The notes under the pieces: generated by a model
The model's database searches: none
Told to the model about the DNA's origin: nothing
The model's input: the letters and a program-made list of their open reading frames with translations, nothing else
Shown here: positions 16,647 to 24,415 of the stretch, piece after piece
Numbering within the stretch: the stretch's first letter is position 1
Layout of the letters: the number at the start of each line of letters is the position of its first letter
Source of the DNA: Alloboseaceae bacterium BT-24-1
GTDB taxonomy: Bacteria > Pseudomonadota > Alphaproteobacteria > Rhizobiales > Beijerinckiaceae
Assembly (NCBI GenBank): GCA_025846845.1
Contig: JAOYTL010000007.1
Location: 1-64,000 of the forward strand
DNA: 64,000 nt
Direction: 5' to 3'
Program-made: the position numbers and the translations under genes

Positions 16647-19625
16647 TCACGCCGCCGCGATCTGGCAGAGCGTGACCTTGCCTTCGTGCATGGCGGTCAC
16701 GGGGTCGTAGCCATAGGTGGTGATGGTGTTGACGGACTCGCCGACCACGATCGGGTCCAGCCCCTTGGGGTAGTTGCCGCGCTGGTCGACGCCCTGGAAG
16801 ACGCCGCCGAAATGGAAGGGCATGAAGGCGGCGCCCTTGCCGACGCGTTCGGTCACCAGTGCCTTGACCCTGGCCTTGGAGTTGTTCTCAGGACCGGTCA
16901 CCCAGACGAGAGAGCCGTCCCTGATGCCGCGCGCGGCTGCGTCCGCCGGGTTGATCTCGACGAACATGTCCTGCTGCAATTCGGCCAGCCACTTGTTCGA
17001 GCGCGTCTCCTCGCCGCCGCCTTCGTATTCGACGAGCCGGCCGGAGGTCAGGACGATCGGGAAGGATTTGGCGATGCCCTTCTCGACCGCCGCCTTCTGC
17101 ACCGAGGTGTGCAGGTTGGGGATGCGCAGCGTGCGCTCGTCCGGCCGAGCCGGCCATTTCGCCACGAGGTCGACGCGCGGCGAATAGATCGGCTCGCGAT
17201 GGACCGGGACCGGATCGGGCAGGTTCCAGGCATTCGCTCGCGCCTTGCCGTTGCCATAGGGCACGCAGCCATGCTCCATCGCGACGCGCTGGATGCCGCC
17301 CGACAGGTCGGTCGACCAGGAGACATTGTCGATCGTGTTGCCGCCGATCCAGGAGATGGTGGCCAGTTCCGCCGGCGTCAGGTCCTTGTCCCAGCCGAGC
17401 TTCTTCAGCACGCCCATGGTGAACTCGGGATAGCCGTCCTTGATGTCCGAGTTGAGGGAGTAGGAGCCGCCCTCGGCGAGCAAGGTATCCTCGACCTTGC
17501 TGCCATCAGGCAGCGTGCGCTCGCGGGTCAGGCCGAAGCGCGGGCGGAAGGTGCCGCCGCCATCCTTCGCGGCGAGCGCGGTGTTGTAGAGGATGTGCGT
17601 GCCGGGGTGCTTGTATTCGGGCGTGCCCCAGCATGGCCAGGGCAGGCCGTAAAAGTCGTTCTCGACCGGGGAGCCCTTGGCACCGCGCAGCGTCACGATG
17701 TCGAACTTGTCCTGGTTCGCCATGTGCAGCTTCAGGCGCTCGGGCGACTGGCCGGTGTAGCCGGTCGACCAGCCGCCGCGGTTGATCTCCCTGAGGATCG
17801 ATTCAGCCGTCGGCTCCAGCCCGATCTTGCCCTGGACCATTTCGTAGGGCCTGAACATCTCGGTGGCGAAGCCGAGCTTCTGCGAGAGCTTGTAGATGAC
17901 CGCGTAGTCGCTGGCGGATTCGAAGATCGGCTCGACGACCTTCTCGCCCCATTGCACCGAGCGGTTGGAACAGGTGCGCGAGCCCGAGGTTTCGAACTGG
18001 GTGCAGATCGGCAGGATATAGGTGCCGTTCTTGCGGCCGCCGAGCGAGACGAAATTGGTCGGGTGGGGGTCGCAGACGACGAGCAGCTCGAGTTTCTCGA
18101 GGCCCTTCACCGCGTCGGGCATGCGCGGGATGGTGTTGCCGCCATGGCCCATGACGAACATGGCCTTGAGGTTGTCTTTCTGGTCGACCTGCTCGGCCGG
18201 CAGGTTGGCGGCGTCGAACCAGCGGGTCGAGGTATGACCTGAGGTCTCCATGTTCTGCTTGCGAGTACGGGCGGCGCGGCCGCCCTTGGCCGGGACCTCA
18301 TCGAAGCGCGAGACGAAGTAGTCGTAATCGACGCCCCAGACCCGGGACCAATGGCGCCAGGCGCCTTCGACCAGGCCGTAATAGCAAGGCAGGTTCGAGA
18401 TATCGAGGCCGAAATCGGTCGCGCCCTGGACGTTGCAGTGGCCGCGGAAGATGTTGGCGCCGGTGCCGTTCGAGCCGACATTGCCGGTCGCCAGCAGGAG
18501 GGTGCAGATGGCGCGGACATTGGCCGTGCCGACCGAGTGCTGGGTCACGCCCATGCACCAGACGAAGGTTGCCGGCTTCACCGTGGCGAAGGTCTGGGCG
18601 ACGCGCTTCAATTGCTCGCCCGGAATGCCGGTGATGTCCTCGACCGTCTTGGGATCGTATTTCGCGACCTCCTTGCGGACGTCGTCCATGCCGTGGACGC
18701 GCGCGGCGATGAAGGCCTTGTCCTCCCAGCCGTTCTGGAAGATGTGCCACATCAGGCCCCAGATCACCGCGATGTCGGTGCCGGAGCGGAAGCGGACATA
18801 GTCGGTGGCGTGCGCCGCAGTGCGGGTCAGGCGTGGGTCGAAGACGATGACGTTGGCGCGCTGCTCCTCCTTGCCGGTCAGGATGTGCTGCATCGAGACC
18901 GGGTGCGCCTCGGCCGCGTTCGAGCCCATGAAGATCACGGTCTTCGAGTTGCGGATGTCGTTGTAGGAATTGGTCATGGCGCCGTAGCCCCAGACGTTCG
19001 CGACGCCCGCGACCGTCGTCGAGTGGCAGATGCGCGCCTGGTGGTCGACGTTGTTGGTGCCCCAGAAGGCCGCGAATTTGCGGAACAGGTAGGAGCCTTC
19101 ATTGGAGAACTTGGCCGAGCCGAGCAGGTAGACGGAATCGGCGCCGGACTTGGCGCGGATCTCCATCATCTTGTCGCCGATCTCGCTGACCGCCTGGTCC
19201 CAGGACAGGCGCTGCCATTGCCCGTCGACCAGCTTCATCGGGTACTTGATGCGGCGGTCGCCATGGACGAGCTCGCGCACCGAGGCGCCCTTGGCGCAGT
19301 GGCTGCCGCGATTGATCGGACTCTCCCAGGCCGGCTCCTGGCCGACCCAGACGCCATTGGCGACCTCGGCACGGACGGTGCAGCCGACCGAGCAATGCGT
19401 GCAGATGTTCTTGACGACCTTGGTGCCGGTCGCGGGACCATAAACGGCAGCTTCCGCCTTGCGGACGGAACCGATCTGCAGGGCGCCTGCAGCCGCGACG
19501 CCACCGGCGACGAGGCCGGAGCGGCGCAGGAAGGAGCGGCGGTCCATCACGCCGGAGGCGAGGCCCCCGAGGGCGCTCTGCAGGCGGCCGCGCTGGACGT
19601 CGGCGGATTTGCGCTTGATCAGCAT
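16647..19625 (-). CDS. fdhA: Formate dehydrogenase alpha subunit (Mo-bis-MGD, Cys-type, Tat-exported)
   Basis: The 992-residue catalytic subunit oxidises formate to CO2. A twin-arginine signal (DRRSFLRRSGLVAGG, residues 28-42) directs the folded enzyme to the periplasm. Cys75, Cys78, Cys82 and Cys110 ligate one [4Fe-4S] cluster. The active-site residue is Cys200 in ARICHSTTVAGVA, where E. coli FdnG/FdoG have selenocysteine; no in-frame TGA is present. The C-terminal molydopterin-dinucleotide-binding domain follows from about 840. The start MLIKRKSAD is chosen because it puts the Tat motif about 30 residues in; upstream frame is overlap with the small Tat gene. It follows that gene by 13 bases. 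Confidence 0.96.
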   Translation of the reverse strand: MLIKRKSADVQRGRLQSALGGLASGVMDRRSFLRRSGLVAGGVAAAGALQIGSVRKAEAAVYGPATGTKVVKNICTHCSVGCTVRAEVANGVWVGQEPAWESPINRGSHCAKGASVRELVHGDRRIKYPMKLVDGQWQRLSWDQAVSEIGDKMMEIRAKSGADSVYLLGSAKFSNEGSYLFRKFAAFWGTNNVDHQARICHSTTVAGVANVWGYGAMTNSYNDIRNSKTVIFMGSNAAEAHPVSMQHILTGKEEQRANVIVFDPRLTRTAAHATDYVRFRSGTDIAVIWGLMWHIFQNGWEDKAFIAARVHGMDDVRKEVAKYDPKTVEDITGIPGEQLKRVAQTFATVKPATFVWCMGVTQHSVGTANVRAICTLLLATGNVGSNGTGANIFRGHCNVQGATDFGLDISNLPCYYGLVEGAWRHWSRVWGVDYDYFVSRFDEVPAKGGRAARTRKQNMETSGHTSTRWFDAANLPAEQVDQKDNLKAMFVMGHGGNTIPRMPDAVKGLEKLELLVVCDPHPTNFVSLGGRKNGTYILPICTQFETSGSRTCSNRSVQWGEKVVEPIFESASDYAVIYKLSQKLGFATEMFRPYEMVQGKIGLEPTAESILREINRGGWSTGYTGQSPERLKLHMANQDKFDIVTLRGAKGSPVENDFYGLPWPCWGTPEYKHPGTHILYNTALAAKDGGGTFRPRFGLTRERTLPDGSKVEDTLLAEGGSYSLNSDIKDGYPEFTMGVLKKLGWDKDLTPAELATISWIGGNTIDNVSWSTDLSGGIQRVAMEHGCVPYGNGKARANAWNLPDPVPVHREPIYSPRVDLVAKWPARPDERTLRIPNLHTSVQKAAVEKGIAKSFPIVLTSGRLVEYEGGGEETRSNKWLAELQQDMFVEINPADAAARGIRDGSLVWVTGPENNSKARVKALVTERVGKGAAFMPFHFGGVFQGVDQRGNYPKGLDPIVVGESVNTITTYGYDPVTAMHEGKVTLCQIAAA

Positions 19626-19638
19626 GACGCCGGCCTCC

Positions 19639-19833
19639 TCAGTAGCGGTTGACGCGGTAGAAGTCTTTGACGTGCTCGCTCTCGCGATAGCGCGCCTTGG
19701 TCTCGTCCTTGCCGGGATCGACGGCGGCGGCAGGCGTGACCGCGACGGGGGCGACGGCCGCAGTCGCGCCGGCGCCGAGCGCCTTGAAGAAGTTACGGCG
19801 GTCGAGCCCCGCATCCTTGTTCTTTTGCGACAT
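19639..19833 (-). CDS. Small formate dehydrogenase-region Tat-signal protein (TIGR02811-like)
   Basis: The 64-residue protein consists mainly of a twin-arginine signal (LDRRNFFKALGAGATAAV) followed by a short polar tail ending KDFYRVNRY. The start is the ATG with GGAGGAG six bases upstream; an upstream ATG at 19860 overlaps the torD stop but lacks such a site. Proteins of this kind recur next to alphaproteobacterial fdh genes and have no known function. It may be an accessory that travels through Tat with the enzyme, which is inference. Confidence 0.85.
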   Translation of the reverse strand: MSQKNKDAGLDRRNFFKALGAGATAAVAPVAVTPAAAVDPGKDETKARYRESEHVKDFYRVNRY

Positions 19834-19856
19834 CGTCGTCTCCTCCGTGCCGTAAC

Positions 19857-20648
19857 TCATGCGGGCAGGCTCGCGGCCTGCGTCTCGATCGAAAGGTAGA
19901 GGCTGCCGACCCGGCCGACGGCGCGGTAGAAGCGCGCCGCCTGCGCCATCTCGAGATCGGCGAAGAAGCGGTCGGCCCAGGGCCGGATATGGCGGGCGAA
20001 GAAGGAGGCCTCGTCGACGCCCTCGCCCGCGACCTCGCCGCGGATCAGCCTGGCCTGGATGTCCATCAGCACGGCGATGTGATCCTCGGGCTCGCCGACA
20101 CGCTCGGCGCGGGCGAGGCCGAGCTTGCCCATGTCCTCGCGCACCTGAGCGAGCGGGCGCTCGTGCAGGAAGCCCGTGAGATAATAGGAGGCGTAAGGCA
20201 GGAGCTCGCCGCGGCCGACGCCGATGAAGAGCTGGAAGAACTCGTCGCGGACCTGGTCGGGGCTCGCCTCGGCCGCCGCTTCCGCCAGCGCCAGATGCGC
20301 CATGCCGAGCGGCGAGGCATCGCCGCGCAGGCCTTGCAGGGCAGCCAGTGTCTCAGCCGTCGGCGCGCGCCAAAGCAGCGCGCCGATCAGTTCGAACTCG
20401 TCGGCGCGGGCAGCGTCGATCTCGTCGATCTCGATGGCGGCGGCAGGCGAAACGATCGGTTCGTGCGGATAGAGGTCGGGCCTGAGCTCGCTGCGCGAAA
20501 TCCCGGTCAGAGTCTCGACGGATAGCACGCGGTCGGCCGGGACGCGCTTCCAGCTCGAGATCGCCGGCTGCGAGACGCCGACCGCCCGCGCCAGCGCGCG
20601 TACGCCGCCGGCCGCTCCGATCGCCCGTTCCAGAGCCTGGTCTCGCAT
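19857..20648 (-). CDS. YdaS-like helix-turn-helix fused to TorD-family molybdoenzyme chaperone
   Basis: The 263-residue protein has two parts. Residues 1-60 form a Cro/YdaS-type DNA-binding domain (ALARAVGVSQPAISSWKR, then SRSELRPDLYPHE). Residues about 80-263 are an all-helical TorD domain with YASYYLTGFL and the hallmark EPEDHI at 186-191. TorD proteins bind Tat signals and hold apo-molybdoenzymes until cofactor is inserted, so the partner is presumably FdhA. The fused HTH suggests that chaperone occupancy could feed back on transcription. It is first in the fdhA operon and has a 17-bp inverted repeat about 60 bases upstream. The domain reading is firm; the regulatory role is inferred. Confidence 0.88.
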   Translation of the reverse strand: MRDQALERAIGAAGGVRALARAVGVSQPAISSWKRVPADRVLSVETLTGISRSELRPDLYPHEPIVSPAAAIEIDEIDAARADEFELIGALLWRAPTAETLAALQGLRGDASPLGMAHLALAEAAAEASPDQVRDEFFQLFIGVGRGELLPYASYYLTGFLHERPLAQVREDMGKLGLARAERVGEPEDHIAVLMDIQARLIRGEVAGEGVDEASFFARHIRPWADRFFADLEMAQAARFYRAVGRVGSLYLSIETQAASLPA

Positions 20649-20705
20649 AAACGAAGGCGTCTCCGATCCCGCACCGGCACGTTCGGACGTGCTGGTACAC
20701 GCGGT

Positions 20706-20722
20706 GATAATGAGACCTTATC
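20706..20722. promoter_or_regulatory. 17-bp inverted repeat, candidate fdh operator (site 1)
   Basis: GATAATGAGACCTTATC is an inverted repeat with 5-bp perfect arms (GATAA/TTATC). It lies upstream of the HTH-TorD gene that heads the fdh structural operon. Two 17-bp sites of the same pattern occur at 24352 and 30699. CACGTTCGGACGTG, a further palindrome, lies between this site and the start codon. Confidence 0.55.
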
Positions 20723-20753
20723 GCTCTAGATTGCAATTGTTCTCAACTGAAAC

Positions 20754-21470
20754 TCAAAGGGGTGTCGCACCACCGCCGCGTCGCCTTGTTCGCTGCTGGG
20801 GCGGCTGAATTTCGGGCGCTTCTTGCACTGCAGCAGAACCACCGCCCGGAGAAGCGCCAGATTCAGCGGCTTTTTCAACGTATTTTCGGGAAACACCCTC
20901 GTCGCTCAGCCGCACCGGCTGGTGATCATCAGCCGCCCTTGCCACCCCCTGCTGCGGCGCAGCAGAATCGGCCTCGCCTCCCTCATTAGACGAAGGTTGA
21001 ACACCTGCGACGTCATTACGCACCGCTTCGCCTTGCTCGGCGGCGGGTTCCGGCGGCTTGCCGAAGATATTGGCCAGCATCTCCTCGACATTGTCCGACT
21101 CGCTGAGCGGGCCATAACCCGGCGCACCGCCCGGCGTGTTCCAGTCGAGGGCGTAGTCGCGGGCGGGGTCGAGATAGCCGGAGATCATCGGATCGCTCTC
21201 CCAGGCGCGCCGCAGCGCCTTGAGCTTCCACTCCTCCGGCACGTTCTGCTTCAGCCAATGAGCGAGGTCGAAATCCTTGTCGATGAGGTCGAGCGAGGGC
21301 GGCTCGACCATCTCCGCTTCGGGTTCTTGTGGAGAGGCCTGCGAGGCGGGAGCGGGAGCATCTGGCTGCTCTGCGGCGACGGGCGTGGCCGGTTGCTGAG
21401 CCTCTTTCTTGCGACGCGCCCAGCGCCCGAGGAAGCCTTCCTCACGATCCTCGTCGTCGGGGGGCGACAT
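20754..21470 (-). CDS. DUF3306 domain protein
   Basis: The 238-residue protein opens with FLGRWARRKKEA and has a folded-looking core at about 55-140 (LDLIDKDFDLAHWLKQNVPE, WESDPMISGYLDPARDYALD). The C-terminal 100 residues are low-complexity, rich in Ala, Gly, Glu and Gln, and probably disordered. These features match DUF3306, found almost only beside formate dehydrogenase genes. No function is known. Its start overlaps the stop of the DUF3305 gene by one base, so the two are coupled. It ends the auxiliary operon that starts with the ligase-like gene. Confidence 0.85.
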   Translation of the reverse strand: MSPPDDEDREEGFLGRWARRKKEAQQPATPVAAEQPDAPAPASQASPQEPEAEMVEPPSLDLIDKDFDLAHWLKQNVPEEWKLKALRRAWESDPMISGYLDPARDYALDWNTPGGAPGYGPLSESDNVEEMLANIFGKPPEPAAEQGEAVRNDVAGVQPSSNEGGEADSAAPQQGVARAADDHQPVRLSDEGVSRKYVEKAAESGASPGGGSAAVQEAPEIQPPQQRTRRRGGGATPL

Positions 21471-21976
21471 CAGTCCTCTCCGCGCTCGATGCCCGGGCGC
21501 GGCCGCAAGCCGCCCTTGCGTGGATCATGCTCCGTGCGCTTGCGCTTGATGAATTCGCGCTCGACATGATGCGCCTCGAAGAAGGCGAGCACGGCCTCAG
21601 CAATCGCCGCCGGCATCGGCACGGCCTCGACGATGTCGTCGACATTCTCCAGGAAGACCTCACCCTCGGACGGATCGGCGGTGACGCCGACCAGCTCCAG
21701 CGCCGGCTCGATCCCTGTCGGCCTGACGGCGACCCAGAGCCTGGCCTGGCCGGTGGCGAAATTCTCGCGGAAATGGGCGGTGTCGACCGAGTGCAGCGTC
21801 AGCACGGTCGCGCCGAGATAGAACTGCTCGCGCTTGTCATCGCCGGCGAGCCTGCTCCAGGGGGCGAGCGGCGGCGGCTCGGGCAGCACCGCGATCGGCG
21901 CCCAGGCATGGTCGGCCCAGGGCGAGTCGAGCTTGCGCCGCTCGACCACGACACCGACCTCGTGATGCTGCTGCAT
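21470..21976 (-). CDS. DUF3305 domain protein
   Basis: The 168-residue protein matches DUF3305: VGVVVERRKLDSPWADHAW at the start, then FYLGATVLTLHSVDTAHF and LWVAVRP. The end is a basic tail (FIKRKRTEHDPRKGGLRPRP). It has no signal peptide or membrane segment and no Cys motif. The family is uncharacterised and is linked by gene neighbourhood to formate dehydrogenase biogenesis. It lies 10 bases downstream of the DUF6352-like gene and touches the DUF3306 gene. Confidence 0.87.
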   Translation of the reverse strand: MQQHHEVGVVVERRKLDSPWADHAWAPIAVLPEPPPLAPWSRLAGDDKREQFYLGATVLTLHSVDTAHFRENFATGQARLWVAVRPTGIEPALELVGVTADPSEGEVFLENVDDIVEAVPMPAAIAEAVLAFFEAHHVEREFIKRKRTEHDPRKGGLRPRPGIERGED

Positions 21977-21986
21977 GGCCTCGTCC

Positions 21987-22997
21987 TCAGTTCGCCATCT
22001 CGCGGACCGCGAGCGGCAGGCCGGTCACCAGGTTCTGCGGCTTCATCCGGACGATCCGGTCGCCGTCCATCGCCAGCATCAGATAGATAGGCGCTCCCTT
22101 GGCCGCTGGCAGCACCGGCACCTCCGGCGGCAGCGTCAAACGGTAGAGCGCGATCAGGCGCAAGGCCTTGTCCTCGTCGAGCGTCTCGCCCTTCCAAAGC
22201 GCATTGCCGATCGCAGTCGCCTGCGCATCGAGGCCGACGAACCAGCGCCAATCGGCGTCGCGGACATTCTCGACGGCTTCGATCTCGACCGAAAAGCCAT
22301 GGACCTGCGCGATCCAGTGCGCAATCGCCTTGCCGAGCGCGGCACGGCCCGACGGTTTGCTGCCGAGATCAAGCACCATGTCGAAGGCGTCGGAGCGCTG
22401 CCAGTAGCGGTCGGCATCGGCCTGTTTGAGGATGTCGAGCGAAGTCACCGCAGGTCCGCCCAGCATGGCGAGCAGCGGCGAAGCATGCCGGTCGGTCTCG
22501 TGGCCCTCGATCATCTCGGCATCGGCGAGCAGGATCGTGTTCTCGTGCAGGGTGGCGCGCTGTGGCCGGAACAGGCATTCGGCGGCGCGCACCACGAAGG
22601 GGTCGCTTTCCTCGTCGAGCCCGGCGCGCAGGATGACGTGGACGAGCTGGTCGAGGAAGACAGGCGGAATGCCGGAGACGCCGCCACGGATGATCCCGGC
22701 ATAGGCAGCCTGGAGCGTCGGCGCCGCCAGCAGCCGCTCGCGCCAGCCGAGCAGGAAACGCCAGTTCTCGCGGGCATCGGCATCGGCGATGGCGGCGATC
22801 TCGCGCTCGGTGACCTCGGCCTGCGGTTCCGACATCAGCCTGGCATGCAACGCCCGTTCGGCCGCGCAGGCCTCTTCCGGCGGCAGCACTTCCGGGCGCG
22901 CCAGATAGGCTTTCAGGAAATCATCGGTGACGACGAGGCCGCCGCTTTCCTTGCGGTCGAGCAGGAGATGGCCGGAGCTCGCCCAGAAATGGGTCAT
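21987..22997 (-). CDS. DUF6352-family protein, formate dehydrogenase auxiliary cluster
   Basis: This 336-residue soluble protein begins MTHFWASSGHLLLDR and contains RPEVLPPEEACAAERALHAR, GIPPVFLDQLVHVILR and LHENTILLADAEMIEGHETD. I recognise it as the DUF6352-type protein that travels with DUF3305/3306 near fdh genes. No cofactor or catalytic motif is evident. Its start overlaps the stop of the DUF6505-like gene by four bases, so it is translationally coupled. Function is unknown; a role in assembling or modifying formate dehydrogenase is inferred from context only. Confidence 0.8.
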   Translation of the reverse strand: MTHFWASSGHLLLDRKESGGLVVTDDFLKAYLARPEVLPPEEACAAERALHARLMSEPQAEVTEREIAAIADADARENWRFLLGWRERLLAAPTLQAAYAGIIRGGVSGIPPVFLDQLVHVILRAGLDEESDPFVVRAAECLFRPQRATLHENTILLADAEMIEGHETDRHASPLLAMLGGPAVTSLDILKQADADRYWQRSDAFDMVLDLGSKPSGRAALGKAIAHWIAQVHGFSVEIEAVENVRDADWRWFVGLDAQATAIGNALWKGETLDEDKALRLIALYRLTLPPEVPVLPAAKGAPIYLMLAMDGDRIVRMKPQNLVTGLPLAVREMAN

Positions 22998-23545
22998 CGC
23001 GGCGCGTCCCTCATCAGCTGCATCAGGTCGACATGCTCCTGCGGCTCGTCCTCGTCATCGACCTCGACGAACTCGAAGGCGCGGAAGGCATCCTTCGGCA
23101 TGTCGCCGCGCGGCATCAAGGTTCGGAAACGTTCGCGGATCTCGCCCTCCTCCAGCGTGCGGTGCAAGGCGAGCAGCATTTGCGCCGGATGATCGCAGAG
23201 CGAGGCGGCAAACGCGATCTCTTCCTCGGCCGCAGCGCGCGCGGCCGCGAGGTCAGGCGCGCCGAGCTTATCAACGAACTGTGCCGCCAGCTGCGCCACC
23301 GCCTGCTCGCGCTCCTCCGCTGTCGCCTCGCTGACAATGGCGAGCGTGCTCCAGCCGAGGCTGCCGATGCCAAGGAAACCCGAGCGGAAGGCGACCCGTC
23401 CCTTGGTGTCGAGCTTGGCGACGCTCTCGGGCGTGAACAGGAAGGAGCCGGTGACCACCCATTCGCCAGGCTCCGCGGCCTTGCGGAAGACGAAACCGTC
23501 TGACGGGTCGAGCCGAATTGCGCGCGGGAGCTTGAGGGCGCTCAC
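22994..23545 (-). CDS. DUF6505-family protein, formate dehydrogenase auxiliary cluster
   Basis: The 183-residue protein starts at a GTG (first residues MSALKLPRAIRLDPSD) that overlaps the stop of the ligase-like gene. It has FVFRKAAEPGEWVVTGSF, then GFLGIGSLGWSTLAIV, and a very acidic C terminus (FVEVDDEDEPQEH). I recognise it as the DUF6505-type neighbour in this cluster. It has no membrane segment or metal motif. Function is unknown. An ATG-started reading frame extending to 23920 overlaps the ligase gene in another frame and is rejected. Confidence 0.78.
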   Translation of the reverse strand: MSALKLPRAIRLDPSDGFVFRKAAEPGEWVVTGSFLFTPESVAKLDTKGRVAFRSGFLGIGSLGWSTLAIVSEATAEEREQAVAQLAAQFVDKLGAPDLAAARAAAEEEIAFAASLCDHPAQMLLALHRTLEEGEIRERFRTLMPRGDMPKDAFRAFEFVEVDDEDEPQEHVDLMQLMRDAPR

Positions 23546-24285
23546 AGCTTCGGCGCTCCGCTGTCGCGGTCGAGCCAATCGACCCTGGCCAGCGCCTCGA
23601 CCATGCTCCTGCGCTCGGTACCGAACTGCGAGGTTGCGATCAGGTCGCCATTGGGCTCGATGCCGTGGCGCACGCCCACGATCTTCTCCAGCCGGTCGAG
23701 CCAGCGTCGCGCCGCCGCCTTGGCGCCCTCCTCCTGCCAGTGGCTGACGCCGAGCATGAGGTGGCGGCAGAAGGCTTCGATCAGGTCGACGGCATCGACC
23801 TCCTCGAAACCCTCCTCGGCCATGCCGACACCGGTCTGGCCGAGCTGGAAGGGAGACATCGTCGTCGCCCGGACCATCACACCGAAGACGAGCCAATCCG
23901 GCACCTGGTTTTCCGGGCAACCCGCCGGCCAGCCGAGACGCCCGCCGCCGATCAGGCCGAGATCATAGGTCAACGCGTCGGGCCAGCGGAACAGCACCGG
24001 CCGCTCCGGCGGCGAATGGACGCTAAGCGCATCGGCCAGCGCGTTCATGGCGAGGTAATGCGCCAGCCGGGCCTCGGCGAGAATGGCATCAGGCTCCAGC
24101 ACCACCGCGAACTCGACGATGTCGAAACGTCGCACCCAGACCAAAGTCGCAGCGCCGGCCTCACCCGCAATCGCCTGCGCATGGGCGAAGGCGTCGCCCG
24201 ATTCGCGCAAGGTGACGAGCGAAAAGCCCGGCGGCAGCACCGGCTCGCGCCTGAGATCGTCCTGCCTGACCGGCCCTGCCGCCAT
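23542..24285 (-). CDS. Biotin/lipoate-ligase-like protein with altered catalytic motif (DUF4444-type)
   Basis: The 247-residue protein has the biotin/lipoate A/B ligase fold: GAATLVWVRRFDIVEFAVVL stands where ligases have their Arg/Gly adenylate loop. FRWPDALTYD (99-108) aligns with the K-W-P-N-D motif, so Lys is Arg and Asn is Asp. A C-terminal region (LVGVRHGIEPNGDLIATSQF-like, about 200-230) matches the DUF4444 tail. The key Lys being absent suggests it binds a cofactor-like ligand or a protein rather than ligating biotin. It heads the auxiliary operon (ligase-like, DUF6505, DUF6352, DUF3305, DUF3306), divergent from the multi-[4Fe-4S] gene. Fold is fairly sure; function is unknown. Confidence 0.8.
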   Translation of the reverse strand: MAAGPVRQDDLRREPVLPPGFSLVTLRESGDAFAHAQAIAGEAGAATLVWVRRFDIVEFAVVLEPDAILAEARLAHYLAMNALADALSVHSPPERPVLFRWPDALTYDLGLIGGGRLGWPAGCPENQVPDWLVFGVMVRATTMSPFQLGQTGVGMAEEGFEEVDAVDLIEAFCRHLMLGVSHWQEEGAKAAARRWLDRLEKIVGVRHGIEPNGDLIATSQFGTERRSMVEALARVDWLDRDSGAPKL

Positions 24286-24351
24286 CGTCCCTGCCCTGCG
24301 CCTCTCATCCCAAGGAGAGAGGCTTGCTTCTTTGGAGCCATTCCAATTCCA

Positions 24352-24368
24352 TATAAGATGAGATTATC
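24352..24368. promoter_or_regulatory. 17-bp inverted repeat, candidate fdh operator (site 2)
   Basis: On the minus strand it reads GATAAT-CTCAT-CTTATA, the same spacing and arms as the site at 20706. It sits in the 130-bp gap between the divergent ligase-like and multi-[4Fe-4S] genes, so it could serve both promoters. Confidence 0.5.
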
Positions 24369-24415
24369 GCAAGCGCGACCAAAGACGCTGCCGCGATCAT
24401 GAGGATGCCTGCCCG

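Noticed and set aside
16647..19625. Selenocysteine-type formate dehydrogenase
   Set aside because: The active-site position is an ordinary Cys200 and no in-frame TGA or SECIS-like hairpin was needed to read the gene.
22994..23920. 308-residue frame starting inside the ligase-like gene
   Set aside because: Only the last 183 residues are real (GTG start overlapping the ligase stop); the upstream part is a shadow of the ligase gene.
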